Source: Mycobacterium sp. GA-1841
GTDB lineage: Bacteria > Actinomycetota > Actinomycetes > Mycobacteriales > Mycobacteriaceae
NCBI RefSeq assembly: GCF_001954135.1
Contig: NZ_MBEQ01000045.1
Coordinates: 1 to 64,000, forward strand
Direction of reading: 5' to 3'
Length of the DNA stretch: 64,000 nt
Positions 9,348 through 17,722 of this stretch are shown here, one piece after another (the first letter of the stretch is position 1; each line of letters begins with the position of its first letter). Under the pieces are notes generated by a model, which was not told where the DNA came from, ran no database searches, and saw only the letters and a program-made list of their open reading frames with translations. A program made the position numbers and the translations under genes.

Positions 9348-10424
9348 ATGGCCATCCGCGTCGGACTGTTCGGAACCGGAAACTGCGGCGCGCTGGCACT
9401 GATCCAACTGATCGAGGACCCCCGGTTCGAACTGGTGGCCGTCGGCGTGTCCAACGACGACAAGGTCGGCACCGACGCCGGCGAGCTGGCCGGGCTGGAC
9501 GTGGTCACCGGAGTGATCGCGACCCAGGGCATGGAGGCCGTGCTGGCGGCCAAGCCGGACTGCCTGGTGTACTGCGCGATGGGCGACACCCGGCCGGTCG
9601 AGGCAACCCGCGATGTGACGGCGGCGCTGTCAGCCGGGATCAACGTGGTGGGATCGGCCCCCGGCGGTCTGCAATTCCCGTGGGGCGCCATGCCACAGAA
9701 GGCCATCGACCGCGTGGAAGATGCTGCCCAAAGCGGGAATTCGACTGTGTACATCACCGGGGTCGATCCCGGATTCGCCACCGACCTGGTGCCGTTCGCC
9801 ATCGCCAGCACCTGCCAGCGCATCGACCAGATCAAGACCATGGAGATCGCCGACTACGCCACCTACGACGGCGCCGAAGTGATGTCGATCGTGATGGGCT
9901 TCGGCAATCCGATGGATCGCCCGGGCATGCTGTTCTACCCCGGCATCCTCAGCGCCGCCTGGGGCACCGCGATCAAGATGCTGGCGGCCGGCCTGGGTGT
10001 CGAGGTCGAGGAGATCACCGAGAGCTACGAACTGGAGCCCGCTCCCGAGGACATCGAGGTCGCCACCGGCGTGATCGCCAAGGGCACGGTGGCGGCCATG
10101 CGCTTCGAGATCAACGGCATCGTGGGCGGCAAACCGGTGATCGTCGTCGAGCACATCACCCGGGTGCGCGAGGACCTGCGCCCCGACTGGGCCCAGCCGG
10201 CCCAGCCGGGCGGCTCGTACCGGGTCGAGATCACCGGCGAACCGTCCTATGTCGTCGACATCTGCCCGACGAGCAGCCGCGGCGACCACAACTACGCGGC
10301 GATCCTGGCCGCGGCGGGCCGGATCGTCAACGCCATCCCCGATGTGGTGGCCGCCGCGCCGGGTATCCGGACCACCCTCGATCTGCCGCTGGGCACCGGC
10401 AAGGGGCTGTACAGAGTCGACTAG
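9348..10424 (+). CDS. NAD(P)-binding oxidoreductase, dihydrodipicolinate reductase-like
   Basis: A 358-residue protein with an N-terminal Rossmann fold (GLFGTGNCG at residues 7-15) of the DapB/2,4-diaminopentanoate dehydrogenase type and a C-terminal alpha/beta domain. It is longer than true DapB (about 245 residues) and lacks the DapB lysine-pathway motifs, so a role in lysine synthesis is unlikely. Such proteins are often annotated 'dihydrodipicolinate reductase' in mycobacteria. The start is well set: AAGGAG at 9338-9343, then ATG at 9348. The KstR-type site upstream and the divergent steroid dehydrogenase suggest a role in sterol-linked metabolism, which is inference. Confidence 0.8.
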   Translation: MAIRVGLFGTGNCGALALIQLIEDPRFELVAVGVSNDDKVGTDAGELAGLDVVTGVIATQGMEAVLAAKPDCLVYCAMGDTRPVEATRDVTAALSAGINVVGSAPGGLQFPWGAMPQKAIDRVEDAAQSGNSTVYITGVDPGFATDLVPFAIASTCQRIDQIKTMEIADYATYDGAEVMSIVMGFGNPMDRPGMLFYPGILSAAWGTAIKMLAAGLGVEVEEITESYELEPAPEDIEVATGVIAKGTVAAMRFEINGIVGGKPVIVVEHITRVREDLRPDWAQPAQPGGSYRVEITGEPSYVVDICPTSSRGDHNYAAILAAAGRIVNAIPDVVAAAPGIRTTLDLPLGTGKGLYRVD

Positions 10425-10461
10425 GCCCCTGCCGCATGTCGCCGGCGCGGCGTCGAACTGG

Positions 10462-11193
10462 TCATCCGCCGCACAATGCGAGCCCACGCTGAATCATCGG
10501 GCCGATGTCGACTTTCAGGCCAGGCGTGTTCGGATTGTCCAGCCAGATCGGGTCGAAGGGCGGCCATAACTTCGCTGATTTCGCCGTCCCGTTGAGGGCG
10601 TACATCTCACGGTCGGCGACGACTGTCACTCGTTCTCCGTCTGCACCTTTGGTGCACAGCAGGGTTGCAGTGTCGACGGTGAACGGCCACGGTCCGTCGT
10701 TCCACGTTTGGCGTTGGACGAGGCCGGCCGGCTTGTTGGAGACGCCGGCGGGCGTAGTTGGGCTGGTTCGGCCATCGCAGAGCGCCAGGCCGCGCTGGAT
10801 CAGTGGTCCGCCGTCAACGTGGAAGCCGGGCCGGTTGGGGTCTGGGAGCCCGATGGGGTCGGCATAGTCGGGAAGGCCGGTCTGGGCGTGGGCTGCCGCG
10901 TTCAGGGAGTACTTCGATTCTCCGGCTGTGATCGTCACGAGGCCGTCGCCCTGACATTCGAGTACGGCTTCGTCGACAGTGAGGGGCCATGGGCCGTCCG
11001 ACCAGGTCTCGCGGCTCACGTAGCCCGCTGCCTGCCGGTCGGGTGTAGACGTCGTAGGCGGCGTTTCTGACGGTCCTGCAGCGGCAGTCGTCTCGCTCGG
11101 TGACGGCGTCGTAGTCGGTGAGCTGTGTTCCCCTGTGCTGCAGCCCGCCAGCATCACCAACGCAATAGCAGCCGTGCTCCCCAGGTACCTCAT
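10462..11193 (-). CDS. Lipoprotein with two tandem DUF2511-like repeats
   Basis: A 243-residue putative lipoprotein: the lipobox LAGC (C18) follows a short hydrophobic signal, then a Ser/Thr/Pro-rich linker to about residue 55. Two homologous units of about 85 residues follow (about 58-142 and 155-242), each with R.TW.DGPWP.TVD.A.L.C at the start and G..I..GLALC.G at the end. This matches the YebY/DUF2511 type of domain as I remember it. Each unit has two cysteines, likely one disulfide per unit. It is expected on the outer face of the cytoplasmic membrane. Function unknown. It lies in the accessory-looking patch, downstream of the broken DUF4145 gene. Confidence 0.8.
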   Translation of the reverse strand: MRYLGSTAAIALVMLAGCSTGEHSSPTTTPSPSETTAAAGPSETPPTTSTPDRQAAGYVSRETWSDGPWPLTVDEAVLECQGDGLVTITAGESKYSLNAAAHAQTGLPDYADPIGLPDPNRPGFHVDGGPLIQRGLALCDGRTSPTTPAGVSNKPAGLVQRQTWNDGPWPFTVDTATLLCTKGADGERVTVVADREMYALNGTAKSAKLWPPFDPIWLDNPNTPGLKVDIGPMIQRGLALCGG

Positions 11194-11232
11194 GCTCGAT
11201 CACTCCTCCCCCCGGTTCCCAACCCGGGAAGA

Positions 11233-12106
11233 CTACCGACCGCACCGGCGACTCCGGCTGGAGTTTAGGTTTTTCGTGCCTGGCCGCCGAGGGCCGTGCA
11301 CTGCCATTGGGTGGCCTTCGTCGGGGCAATTGGGGTGGCGGTTCCCAAGGGCCACACCATCTGCCAAAGATGCCCGAGTGGTCAGCTCTGCGTGGTGTCG
11401 GCGACCGGCGGCGGGGTCGGCTTTCCTCGTGGCGGGCCGCGCTGCGGCCCGTCGTGCAGGTTGCACGTAGAGGAAGTTGATCAGCTCGCGGATGAACACT
11501 TTCAGCTCGGCGGCTTGGTCCTGGGTGACCGGATCGAAGGCCTCACCGTGTGCACCGGCGTTGCCCGTGGTGCGGATGCGGTGGGCCCAGTCTCCGAAGT
11601 CCTCGAACAGGGCACGATCGGCGACCATCTGTTTGATCGCTTTGTTCAATGTGCCGGCACTTTTTGCCGCCTCGCTGCCCTTGTCCTGGACAATCTGGGC
11701 GATGGTGGTACGGAACATTGCCGCGGCCGCATTGGGCGACTGCACGGCCAGGCAGCGAACTCCCTCGCCGTACGCCTCGGCTGCGGCAGCCCGGCCGCAT
11801 GCTCCAGGTAGGCGAGGTGGTCGGTGGGCCACCAATACACGCCCTGCATCCCGTACTGGTCGTTGATTTCGGCCTCAACCACGACGGATTTCTCCTCGCA
11901 GCCCATGCAGCCGATCACCGAGACCTGCTCGACGGTGCGTCCCTCCACTGGCTGCATCGAGGCCGACGCCCGCTGCGGCCGGTCCAACGGTCGCCGAGGA
12001 ACCGCAGTTGTTCGGAATGCACGAGCCTAAAGTTGGACACTCTGCCGCAGCGCGGACACATACCCGCGAGGTCGGAGGCAGTCGGCAACGTGTCGGGATC
12101 AGCCAT
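11233..12106 (-). pseudogene. DUF4145-domain protein, broken by two frameshifts
   Basis: Three adjacent reading frames on this strand read as one protein. From 12106 there is MADPDTLPTASDLAGMCPRC with further residues to RWTG near 11980. The next frame continues PQRASASMQPVEG and GCMGCEEKS, to HLAYLEHAAGLP near 11800. The third frame continues AEAYGEGVRCL with QSPNAAAAMFRTTIAQIV and the helical DUF4145 core, to about 11430. Both shifts act like single-base losses, the first in a GGCC run. The N-terminal CPRC and CMGC pairs suggest a zinc ribbon. DUF4145 proteins often sit beside restriction or defence genes, but none is seen here. Sequencing error in GC runs is possible. Confidence 0.72.
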
Positions 12107-12166
12107 CGATCACCTTTCTGGGGGCAACGGCACGCCCGCGGCGCGGTTCTTGCGCGAGAAACCGCA

Positions 12167-12277
12167 GAATAGCCGGTCTTCGGGACTCCCCTGCACACTC
12201 TGGCTTTGTCGGCAGGTAAACCTCCGAGCGCGGCTACGCCTCCACATAAGCCTGTGCTAGGACGCTGCCGGCTATTC
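12167..12277. repeat. Widely spaced 10-bp inverted repeat
   Basis: GAATAGCCGG at 12167-12176 is exactly inverted at 12268-12277, 91 bases away, within the otherwise gene-free stretch between the broken DUF4145 gene and the orphan repeat protein. No transposase, target duplication or terminator-like spacing was seen. It could be a remnant mobile element end pair or chance. Confidence 0.3.
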
Positions 12278-12348
12278 CCCATTTGCAATCGCGACGATAG
12301 GGCAGGCGCGTAACCGGGAATTCCAGCGAGGATCGACAACGGCGGCGT

Positions 12349-12354
12349 TAATAT
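12349..12354 (+). promoter_or_regulatory. Candidate -10 element for the orphan repeat protein
   Basis: TAATAT is a good match to the mycobacterial SigA -10 (TANNNT) in a locally AT-rich stretch. Transcription would begin near 12361, leaving a leader of about 40 bases before the ATG at 12401. No clear -35 is visible, which is common in mycobacteria. Confidence 0.35.
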
Positions 12355-12400
12355 CATCTGGGGGCTCACCCATATCGGCGGTCCGATTGAGGTGCACAAA

Positions 12401-14788
12401 ATGCCAGATCTATTGCCACCCAAGGTGGTAGGAGAACTAACTGCACTCAATTCGACGGTCAGGGTTGAAAACCACCAAGCCGCAACTACGCTGCGGCTCT
12501 GGGTCAATGGCACTGAGATCGGCGCTAAGCAGGGCGCATCCGCCGGCCGGGATGAGGTCGCGGTGAATCCGGCATATCTGCCCCTGCAGGTCGGTGCTGC
12601 GATCACTGCGACGCAAGAGGACGGGCAAGAGGTCAGCGCCCCGTCGCCGGATGCGGTTATCGTGCAGGCGGTTCCTTCCACCTTGGGTCAAGCTCAGGTG
12701 GTAGGGGTCGTGTATGCGTGCGCGCAGAATGTTCGCGTATCCGGTCTGACCCCTGGGGCGCGATTCGAGGTACACCAGCCCGGCGCCGGCGGCGCGATCG
12801 GAGCCGCCTCGCTGCGTGGACACGGTCAGACATATAACGGTTCGGCGGCCTGCCAACTGGACCCCGCTGTGAGCACCGGCCCTTTGATTGTTCGTCAAAT
12901 CGCTGGAGGGCAGACCTCGGATGCGCGCTATCCGATGCCAATAGTCACGGTGCCGTTCGGCGACGACCGCAAATTGCTGTCCGCCACAGTAACTGGAGCA
13001 CTCGATTGCGGATGGTGTGTCGATCTCGACGGCACGATCAATGGCGTCGACACCACGATCACCCGTGAACGGGCAGGAGTATCAGTCGAATTCTTCGGTG
13101 TTGCCCGCGACGGGCATACGCAATTCTGGATGCCTGAGCCATTCCAGGCCGGCGATGTGGTATCGGTTACGCACGAGGTATCGCCGAGGTGTGAAATCGC
13201 GCCAAGCGACCCTTCCGAGAAGTTTGAGGTTGTGCCGCGCGTCATTCATCCTCCGCTGATCGTGCCGCCGGTATGCCGCGACGCCACCGAACTGCAGTTG
13301 CTCAACGTGGAGGCCGGCGCCGACTACACGGTGTTCGCGATCTACACGACCGCAGATGGGGATGTACAGCAGGTACTGGGACGGGGAAGTTTTCCAGCGC
13401 CCGAACCCGAGTCGACAATTCCGATAAACTCGGTCCAGCAGCACCCAGCGCAACTGCCCGATTCACCGCCGCGGCTGGCGATATCGCAGACCGCGTGCGG
13501 TTGGACCAGTCAATTGTCGCCAGCGGTGCCAATGGAGCCGCTAGGCGCACCCGTACAGCCCACACTTCCCGATGAACATCTCTGGGCTTGCGCGGCATAC
13601 GTGAGGGTCGAGGGCGTACGACCCGGTTCGTGGGTCAGTGTGCATTCGAGCTTTCGCGGCGGGCGGCTCGACGACCCTTCCCAATGGATGGGCGGTCGGA
13701 TCGGACGAGTAAAGGCCACCGCTCCCACGGTCAGTGTGCCGACCTCTGGCCTCATCGTCGGTGACACGGTGTGGGCATGCACGGTTGGCTGCCAAGAGTC
13801 GGTCATGCACTCCGATCCCCGGCCCGTCGAATCTGACCGAGAAGCACCATTGCGGAATCTGGTGATCGACGATCCCGTGTACCCAACCGACACAGCCGTG
13901 GTGGTGGACCGGCTGGTAGTTGGTGCTCGGGTTGTTGTTCGTGTAATTGGCGACAAGCATCCCGGCGGACAGACATTTTGGTCGTCATACGCGTGGGCAG
14001 ACCGGATCCCGATCTATACAGGTCAGCTGTTCGAACACGACCAAATCACCGTGTTTCAAAGCCTGTGCCATCCCGATGCCACGGAGAATCAAAGCAACAC
14101 CGTCACAGTACAACTGGGAACCCTGTCGGTGTCGATTGCCCCGCACTCGGTGGAACAGAACGCAGTACGCAACATGTTGGTGACTGCGACTGATCCACAA
14201 CGCAATTCGGTACCGGTCGCAGGTGATGTGTTGATTTCCGGCAGCGTCGTCGCTCAAACCAACAAGACATTCCCATGGGCTGCGCCAGGACAGGGCAATT
14301 CGGTACCTGTCCAAGTCACAGCTCCCGGCTACTCGCCGTGGGCCGGAACGATCAGTCTCACCACGCCCGTCAAACCAACCGGCAGCACCGACGGTGGCGG
14401 CAGCAATCCCCCGAAGCCACCGACCCCGCCAAAAGTGCCGAGTTGTACCTACACCTGCAAGCCTCTGCCTGGAGGCGTTGAATTTGTGGTCACCGGAAAA
14501 GATTTCCCCACAACACCGCCCGGTAGTTCGGTCACTATTACCGCAGAGTTCGATGGCATCTACACCGCTTTCGGTCAGACGCACATCTGTGGCGAGGAGG
14601 CTCCGGGTACGGGAAGTTATGGGCCCTACTACGTGGGCGCTGACGGAAGCTTCACCACGCCAGCGATCACGGTCTTATACGGGTGCCAGCCGACATGTTC
14701 GGTGCGGGTGGTGGTGCACGCTAGCAGCGTTCCTCAGAGCCAGATCGGGACTCCGGCGAGCCCGTACTGCAAGTGCGTAAACAGCTAG
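12401..14788 (+). CDS. Orphan multi-domain protein of tandem beta-type repeats
   Basis: I do not recognise this 795-residue protein. It reads as about six diverged units of 75-95 residues (roughly 15-90, 95-180, 185-275, 283-378, 385-477, 485-572). Many carry a V.V.G...G....V strand pair early and a ...GD.V...Q..C...S..S turn late. A PEGA-like domain (575-655), a Gly/Pro linker (660-680) and a Cys-rich C-terminal domain (681-795, eight cysteines) follow. Unit cysteines recur (107, 151, 203, 206, 264, 292, 366, 397, 460, 464, 556), suggesting disulfides, yet there is no signal peptide or membrane segment. ATG 12401 is preferred because GAGG lies 8 bases upstream; GTG 12392 is possible. Base and codon use look less GC-rich than in the neighbours, suggesting transfer. 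A structural or adhesive role is a guess. Confidence 0.75.
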   Translation: MPDLLPPKVVGELTALNSTVRVENHQAATTLRLWVNGTEIGAKQGASAGRDEVAVNPAYLPLQVGAAITATQEDGQEVSAPSPDAVIVQAVPSTLGQAQVVGVVYACAQNVRVSGLTPGARFEVHQPGAGGAIGAASLRGHGQTYNGSAACQLDPAVSTGPLIVRQIAGGQTSDARYPMPIVTVPFGDDRKLLSATVTGALDCGWCVDLDGTINGVDTTITRERAGVSVEFFGVARDGHTQFWMPEPFQAGDVVSVTHEVSPRCEIAPSDPSEKFEVVPRVIHPPLIVPPVCRDATELQLLNVEAGADYTVFAIYTTADGDVQQVLGRGSFPAPEPESTIPINSVQQHPAQLPDSPPRLAISQTACGWTSQLSPAVPMEPLGAPVQPTLPDEHLWACAAYVRVEGVRPGSWVSVHSSFRGGRLDDPSQWMGGRIGRVKATAPTVSVPTSGLIVGDTVWACTVGCQESVMHSDPRPVESDREAPLRNLVIDDPVYPTDTAVVVDRLVVGARVVVRVIGDKHPGGQTFWSSYAWADRIPIYTGQLFEHDQITVFQSLCHPDATENQSNTVTVQLGTLSVSIAPHSVEQNAVRNMLVTATDPQRNSVPVAGDVLISGSVVAQTNKTFPWAAPGQGNSVPVQVTAPGYSPWAGTISLTTPVKPTGSTDGGGSNPPKPPTPPKVPSCTYTCKPLPGGVEFVVTGKDFPTTPPGSSVTITAEFDGIYTAFGQTHICGEEAPGTGSYGPYYVGADGSFTTPAITVLYGCQPTCSVRVVVHASSVPQSQIGTPASPYCKCVNS

Positions 14789-15549
14789 GCGCCCGGCCGC
14801 AGCCTGCCCTCGCCTCGGCGACGACCCCCGGGCCGGGGCAGCGTCAGCACCGGCCAGCCATGATCGGCCGCCGCGGCAACCAGCCGCGGTCGCGGGTTGA
14901 CCGGACGAGGATGCCCGACCAGCCGCATCAGCGCACCGTCCTCGTCACCGTCGGCATAGAAATAGCTGCCGGCCAGCTCGATCTGGTTGGCGCGGCAAAA
15001 TTCCTGCACGGCAGTGGCTTTACGTGGCCCCCAGATGATCGGCTCCACGATGCCACCAGTCAGCCGGCCCTGACCGTCGGTCTGGAAGTGGTTGCACAGC
15101 ACATGGTCGATCCCGAGGTGACGCGCCACCGGCTCGGCATGGATGGTCAAGGCCGAGGAACTCATCACGACGGTATGGCCGCGGTCCTGGTGCCGACGCA
15201 CCACCTCACGCATGTGCGGGTAGAGCCGCCGGGCGATCCGATTCTCGAACAGGTACTCGCCCAACTCGTCGAGTTCGACGAGCGATTCACCGCGCAGGTA
15301 CCCGGCCGCGCGCACCAACAGCCGTTCGAACGGCATCCGGCCGATCCGATAGCGCACCGAGGCCTCGACGATCCCGGCGATCTCACCGAACGCCGCCTGT
15401 CGGCGCCGGATGCGATGCCCGGCGTGCGCGGTCGCGGTGAAGCCGTCCACCAAGGTGCCGTCGAGGTCGAAGAACGCGCCGACCTGCGCCCCGCCCGGAC
15501 CGAACCCGATCTCCTCGAGTGATTCGGGTGGCGACAGCGTGCGGCCCAT
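14785..15549 (-). CDS. HAD-superfamily (HAD-IB, SerB-like) hydrolase
   Basis: A 254-residue phosphatase of the HAD-IB class. All four motifs are visible: DLDGT with nucleophile D28 and acid/base D30; SSS at 130-132 as motif II; K177 in GPRKATA; and the YADGDEDG acidic motif around D200-D204. Substrates in this class include phosphoserine and lyso-phospholipids; the actual one is not evident. The frame is open a further 250 codons upstream, but that part is antisense to the nitronate monooxygenase gene, so ATG 15549 is the sensible start. Its TAG stop and that of the convergent orphan gene share the four bases CTAG. Confidence 0.85.
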   Translation of the reverse strand: MGRTLSPPESLEEIGFGPGGAQVGAFFDLDGTLVDGFTATAHAGHRIRRRQAAFGEIAGIVEASVRYRIGRMPFERLLVRAAGYLRGESLVELDELGEYLFENRIARRLYPHMREVVRRHQDRGHTVVMSSSALTIHAEPVARHLGIDHVLCNHFQTDGQGRLTGGIVEPIIWGPRKATAVQEFCRANQIELAGSYFYADGDEDGALMRLVGHPRPVNPRPRLVAAAADHGWPVLTLPRPGGRRRGEGRLRPGA

Positions 15550-15662
15550 GCAGCTAGTACACCAAGCAGGTACGACACCCGGCCAGTCGGAGTGCCATTC
15601 GTCGCCGAACTGACACGAATCTGCCGGGTCGTGCCCCCAACGGGCCCTCGGTGGTACTAAAC

Positions 15663-15676
15663 TAGAACACGTTCCA
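15663..15676 (+). promoter_or_regulatory. KstR-type operator upstream of nitronate monooxygenase
   Basis: TAGAACACGTTCCA agrees with TNNAACNNGTTNNA at all fixed positions. It ends 66 bases before the nitronate monooxygenase ATG, a typical promoter-overlapping distance. The HAD gene start lies 114 bases away on the other side. Confidence 0.65.
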
Positions 15677-15742
15677 TTTCTGTCCCGAGCCCATCCGGCC
15701 GAGGACTCCCAAAACCGCACCATCACTACAAGGAGCTGGAGA

Positions 15743-16873
15743 ATGCACACCGCACTCTGCGACGAGCTCGGGATCGACGTCCCGATCTTCGCGTTCACCC
15801 ACTGTCGCGATGTCGTGGTCGCCGTCAGCAAGGCCGGTGGCTTCGGCGTGCTCGGCGCCGTCGGGTTCACCCCCGAACAGCTCGAGATCGAGCTCAACTG
15901 GATCGACGAGCACATCGGCGACCACCCGTACGGCGTGGACATCGTGATCCCGAACAAGTACGAGGGCATGGACGCCAACATGTCCGCCGACGACCTCAAG
16001 GGCATGCTGCAGTCCCTGGTGCCCCAGGAACACCTCGACTTCGCCAAGAAGATCCTCGCCGACCACGGCGTGCCGGTCGACCACAGCGACGACGACGCCC
16101 TGCAACTGCTCGGCTGGACCGAGGCCACCGCGACACCGCAGGTCGAGATCGCGTTGAAGCACCCCAAGATGACGCTGATCGCCAACGCGCTGGGCACCCC
16201 GCCGAAAGACATGATCGACCGCATCCACGCCGAGGGGCGCAAGGTGGCGGCGCTGTGCGGTTCGCCGACACAGGCCCGCAAGCATGCCGACGCCGGCGTC
16301 GACATCATCATCGCCCAGGGGGGCGAGGCCGGCGGTCACAGCGGCGAGATCGGCTCGATCGTGTTGTGGCCCCAGGTGGTCAAGGAGGTGGCCCCGGTTC
16401 CGGTGCTGGCCGCCGGGGGTATCGGCAGCGGCCAGCAGATCGCCGCGGCCCTGGCGCTCGGCGCCCAGGGCGCCTGGACCGGATCCCAGTGGGTCATGGT
16501 CGAAGAGAGCGAGCACACCGAACAGCAGCACGCCGCGTACGCCAAGGCCACCAGCAAGGACACCGTGCGCAGCCGCTCGTTCACCGGTAAGCCGGCCCGC
16601 ATGCTGCGCAACGACTGGACCGAGGCCTGGGAAAACCCGGACAACCCGAAGCCGCTGGGCATGCCGTTGCAGTACATGGTGTCCGGCATGGCCGTCGCGG
16701 CGACACACAAGTACCCCAACGAGAGCGTCGACGTTGCGTTCAACCCGGTGGGTCAGGTGGTCGGCCAGTTCAAGAAGGTCGAGAAGACCTCCGCGGTGAT
16801 CGAGCGCTGGGTGCAGGAATACCTGGAGGCGACGGGCGCGCTGAACGCCCTGAACGAGGCCGCGGGCGTGTAA
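15743..16873 (+). CDS. Nitronate monooxygenase family FMN enzyme
   Basis: A 376-residue TIM-barrel flavoprotein of the 2-nitropropane dioxygenase/nitronate monooxygenase family. Visible signatures are VSKAGGFGVLGA (FMN region), IIAQGGEAGGHSG, and the phosphate-binding AAGGIGSGQQIAAALALGA. It closely resembles M. tuberculosis Rv1533 as I remember it. Family members oxidise nitronates or act as flavin-dependent enoyl reductases, so the true reaction is uncertain. GGAG about 8 bases before ATG 15743 supports the start. The KstR-type site upstream suggests induction with sterol catabolism, which may favour a reductase role on acyl or ring intermediates (inference). Confidence 0.88.
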   Translation: MHTALCDELGIDVPIFAFTHCRDVVVAVSKAGGFGVLGAVGFTPEQLEIELNWIDEHIGDHPYGVDIVIPNKYEGMDANMSADDLKGMLQSLVPQEHLDFAKKILADHGVPVDHSDDDALQLLGWTEATATPQVEIALKHPKMTLIANALGTPPKDMIDRIHAEGRKVAALCGSPTQARKHADAGVDIIIAQGGEAGGHSGEIGSIVLWPQVVKEVAPVPVLAAGGIGSGQQIAAALALGAQGAWTGSQWVMVEESEHTEQQHAAYAKATSKDTVRSRSFTGKPARMLRNDWTEAWENPDNPKPLGMPLQYMVSGMAVAATHKYPNESVDVAFNPVGQVVGQFKKVEKTSAVIERWVQEYLEATGALNALNEAAGV

Positions 16874-16889
16874 CCCGGGTCAACATGAA

Positions 16890-16929
16890 ACGAATGGCTG
16901 CGAAATCTCGCGATTTCGCAGCCATTCGT
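16890..16929. terminator. Strong bidirectional hairpin terminator
   Basis: A perfect 18-bp stem (16890-16907 with 16912-16929) with a 4-base TCGC loop, followed on the + strand by CGTTTTC. It sits between the convergent nitronate monooxygenase and Pro/Ala-rich genes and can stop transcription from both sides. Confidence 0.8.
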
Positions 16930-16952
16930 CGTTTTCAGAAGCTCGCGGCCTG

Positions 16953-17504
16953 TCAGGGCAGTGGCACCGGCGCGGCGCCGGGAGCAGCGGGCACCGGTGG
17001 TGCCGGGACAGCCGGGGCAGGCGCTGCCGGGGCTGCGGGAGCCGGCTGGCCGGGCGCTGCCGCCGGGGCAGGCGGCGCGGCCGGCGAGAGCGGCACGTTC
17101 GGGCCCTGGATCTCGTTCGGGACGGGCGTGTTCATCCCGCGTTGCGCCAGGCCGAGGATCAGCGCCTCCTTGCCGCTGATCTCTTGGCTCTGCACGGCAT
17201 GCCACAGATCCTTCAGGTAGCTCAAGTTGGGAGTTTCAGTTCCCTGCCCGGTGGGGTCCATCGTCGCTCCGGGCGGCAGCGCATCCGGGCTGGCCAGGTG
17301 CGGGATCCCCTCGGCCGCCGGGGCCGGCTGATCTGCGGCCACGGGCGCGGCCGCGCCCGGTGCGGCCGGTGCCGGAGCCGGCGCGGGAGGCGCCGGCGGG
17401 GTGCCCGGATCCGCGGCTGCCGAGGCGATCACCGACAAGGCGACGGCCGGCCCTGACACACCGCACGCCAAGGCGAACACGAACCTTCGGATATCGACAC
17501 GCAT
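16953..17504 (-). CDS. Secreted Pro/Ala-rich protein
   Basis: A 183-residue exported protein: MRVDIRRF then a hydrophobic signal ending near ASAAADP (about residue 32), two long Pro/Ala-rich segments (about 33-65 and 130-183) and, between them, a conserved block of about 55 residues (GIPHLASPDALPPGATMDP through LGLAQRGM). Only this middle block looks folded. Proteins of this build occur in mycobacterial culture filtrates, but I know of no function. The start ATG 17504 has CAGGAGG 9 bases upstream, so the longer open frame to 17573 is not used. Divergent from the CYP125 gene, across a KstR-like site. Confidence 0.8.
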   Translation of the reverse strand: MRVDIRRFVFALACGVSGPAVALSVIASAAADPGTPPAPPAPAPAPAAPGAAAPVAADQPAPAAEGIPHLASPDALPPGATMDPTGQGTETPNLSYLKDLWHAVQSQEISGKEALILGLAQRGMNTPVPNEIQGPNVPLSPAAPPAPAAAPGQPAPAAPAAPAPAVPAPPVPAAPGAAPVPLP

Positions 17505-17591
17505 CTTCGATGGCCTCCTGCTGTTGCTCCGGGGACAGATGGTAGCGCTGAGTGCATCGCAGCGCTCGTCCAACCGTTACAGCGCAGCGAT

Positions 17592-17605
17592 GGGAACACG
17601 TTCCA
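17592..17605 (+). promoter_or_regulatory. Near-match KstR-type site upstream of CYP125
   Basis: GGGAACACGTTCCA matches TNNAACNNGTTNNA except for G at the first position. It is 117 bases before the CYP125 start and 87 bases before the divergent secreted-protein start. CYP125 genes are established KstR targets in mycobacteria, which raises confidence. Confidence 0.55.
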
Positions 17606-17722
17606 ATACCAACGTCGTGAGAGTTTTCGGAACCGGCTCCGAGGCGGCCCACCTGTGGTGTAGCAATGGCTTAGGCCACGACACCTCATCTACACCGCAT
17701 CGTTGCGAGGAGCGCGCACGCC

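Noticed and set aside
12167..12277. Interpretation of the inverted repeat as a transcription terminator
   Set aside because: The 91-base spacer is too long for an intrinsic terminator; kept only as an unexplained repeat.
15550..16311. N-terminal extension of the HAD hydrolase frame
   Set aside because: It is antisense to the nitronate monooxygenase gene and has no HAD-like sequence before ATG 15549.
16953..17100. GCCGGG-type repeats that could be read as a structured RNA
   Set aside because: They are explained by the Pro/Ala-rich C-terminus of the secreted protein.
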